A DNA stretch of 64,000 nucleotides from Gautieria morchelliformis. Its lineage: Eukaryota > Basidiomycota > Agaricomycetes > Gomphales > Gomphaceae. Positions 63,768-64,000 of the stretch are shown piece by piece; position 1 is the stretch's first letter, and every line of letters begins with the position of its first letter. The notes under the pieces were generated by a model. It worked only from the letters and a program-made list of their open reading frames with translations. It had not been told where the DNA came from and ran no database searches. Made by a program: the position numbers and the translations under genes. The DNA lies in contig WHVA01000043.1 in the NCBI GenBank assembly GCA_015179125.1, positions 1 to 64,000 of the forward strand, in the 5' to 3' direction.

Positions 63768-64000
63768 GGGGGCAGGCATGTAGTGCCGTAAGGATTCCAG
63801 GTGATGACAATGGGCGAACAGACGGACTGAAGTCTGAGCCTACGGATGGATGGCTGGTTTCTGATTGCACCGAGCTTCCCCTTGGAGCTTTATGTACGTA
63901 ATGTTAAGTATACATGTCACTATTGCCTAAGGACCTTGACCACTGAAGTATCAGCCGTTGCAGTATTACCATCAGGGGGGGAAGGTATATATGGGCCGAT
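63768..64000. other. terminal 233 bp, nothing recognised
   Basis: Downstream of the Rho remnant. No ORF or repeat of note. Confidence 0.5.

Overview
The window is a transposon-dominated stretch of a fungal nuclear genome, almost certainly a basidiomycete (Agaricomycetes-like). Evidence is Tf2-type chromodomain Ty3/gypsy polyproteins, iMet-half-tRNA-primed Ty1/copia elements, short GT-AG introns of about 46-67 nt, an SRPK-like kinase and a Rho-type GTPase remnant. Only about the last 4.5 kb looks like host gene space.

I name the LTR families F1-F5 (gypsy-type or LTR only) and C1-C2 (copia). 1-7039: F1 copy A (+), cut by the window edge. 7359-18137: an old F4 element, split by F2 (8726-14866) and by an F5 solo LTR (16825-17854) inside its 3' LTR. 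18282-39080: F1 copy B (-), interrupted by a terminal-inverted-repeat DNA element (18931-20963), by C1 (21983-31743) which itself carries C2 (26472-31719) in its LTR, and by a hAT-like MITE (36156-37185) that carries a solo copia LTR. 39397-47328: F1 copy D (+), complete with both LTRs and a 5-bp target duplication. 47594-50804: solo or partial LTRs (F5, F1, F3) nested in one another. 51886-59400: a complete F3 element. 59850-63766: kinase gene, an inverted fragment of it, and Rho remnants.

The most interesting feature is an extra gene in three gypsy families (F1, F3, F4). It lies between pol and the 3' LTR, on the opposite strand, convergent with pol, usually in two exons with phase-0 introns. 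It encodes a Zn2Cys6 cluster (CX2CX6CX7-15CX2CX6C) with coiled-coil and acidic segments. It is intact where gag and pol are broken (F1-D, F1-A, F3). Each of these families is also saturated, in LTRs and in coding DNA, with its own pentamer: TTCCG in F1, CCTCG in F3, TCGGC in F4; the F5 LTR shows TTCGC. Zn2Cys6 proteins bind CGG/CCG-type triplets, so I propose a family-specific self-recognition system in which the antisense protein binds the motif accumulated in its own element, analogous in logic to VANC anti-silencing proteins of VANDAL transposons. That function is inference; the gene and the motif enrichment are seen.

Other signals: Tf1-type self-priming pairs in F1, F2 and F3 (sequence about 32-34 bp after the LTR TATA box is complementary to the primer site 3 bp after the LTR); a -1 slippery A/G-AAAAAA-TAG at the gag-pol junction of F1 and F3; a MITE inserted exactly in a splice donor; an intact young copia element whose gag ATG lies inside its tRNA primer site; and decay dominated by CGA-to-TGA stops.
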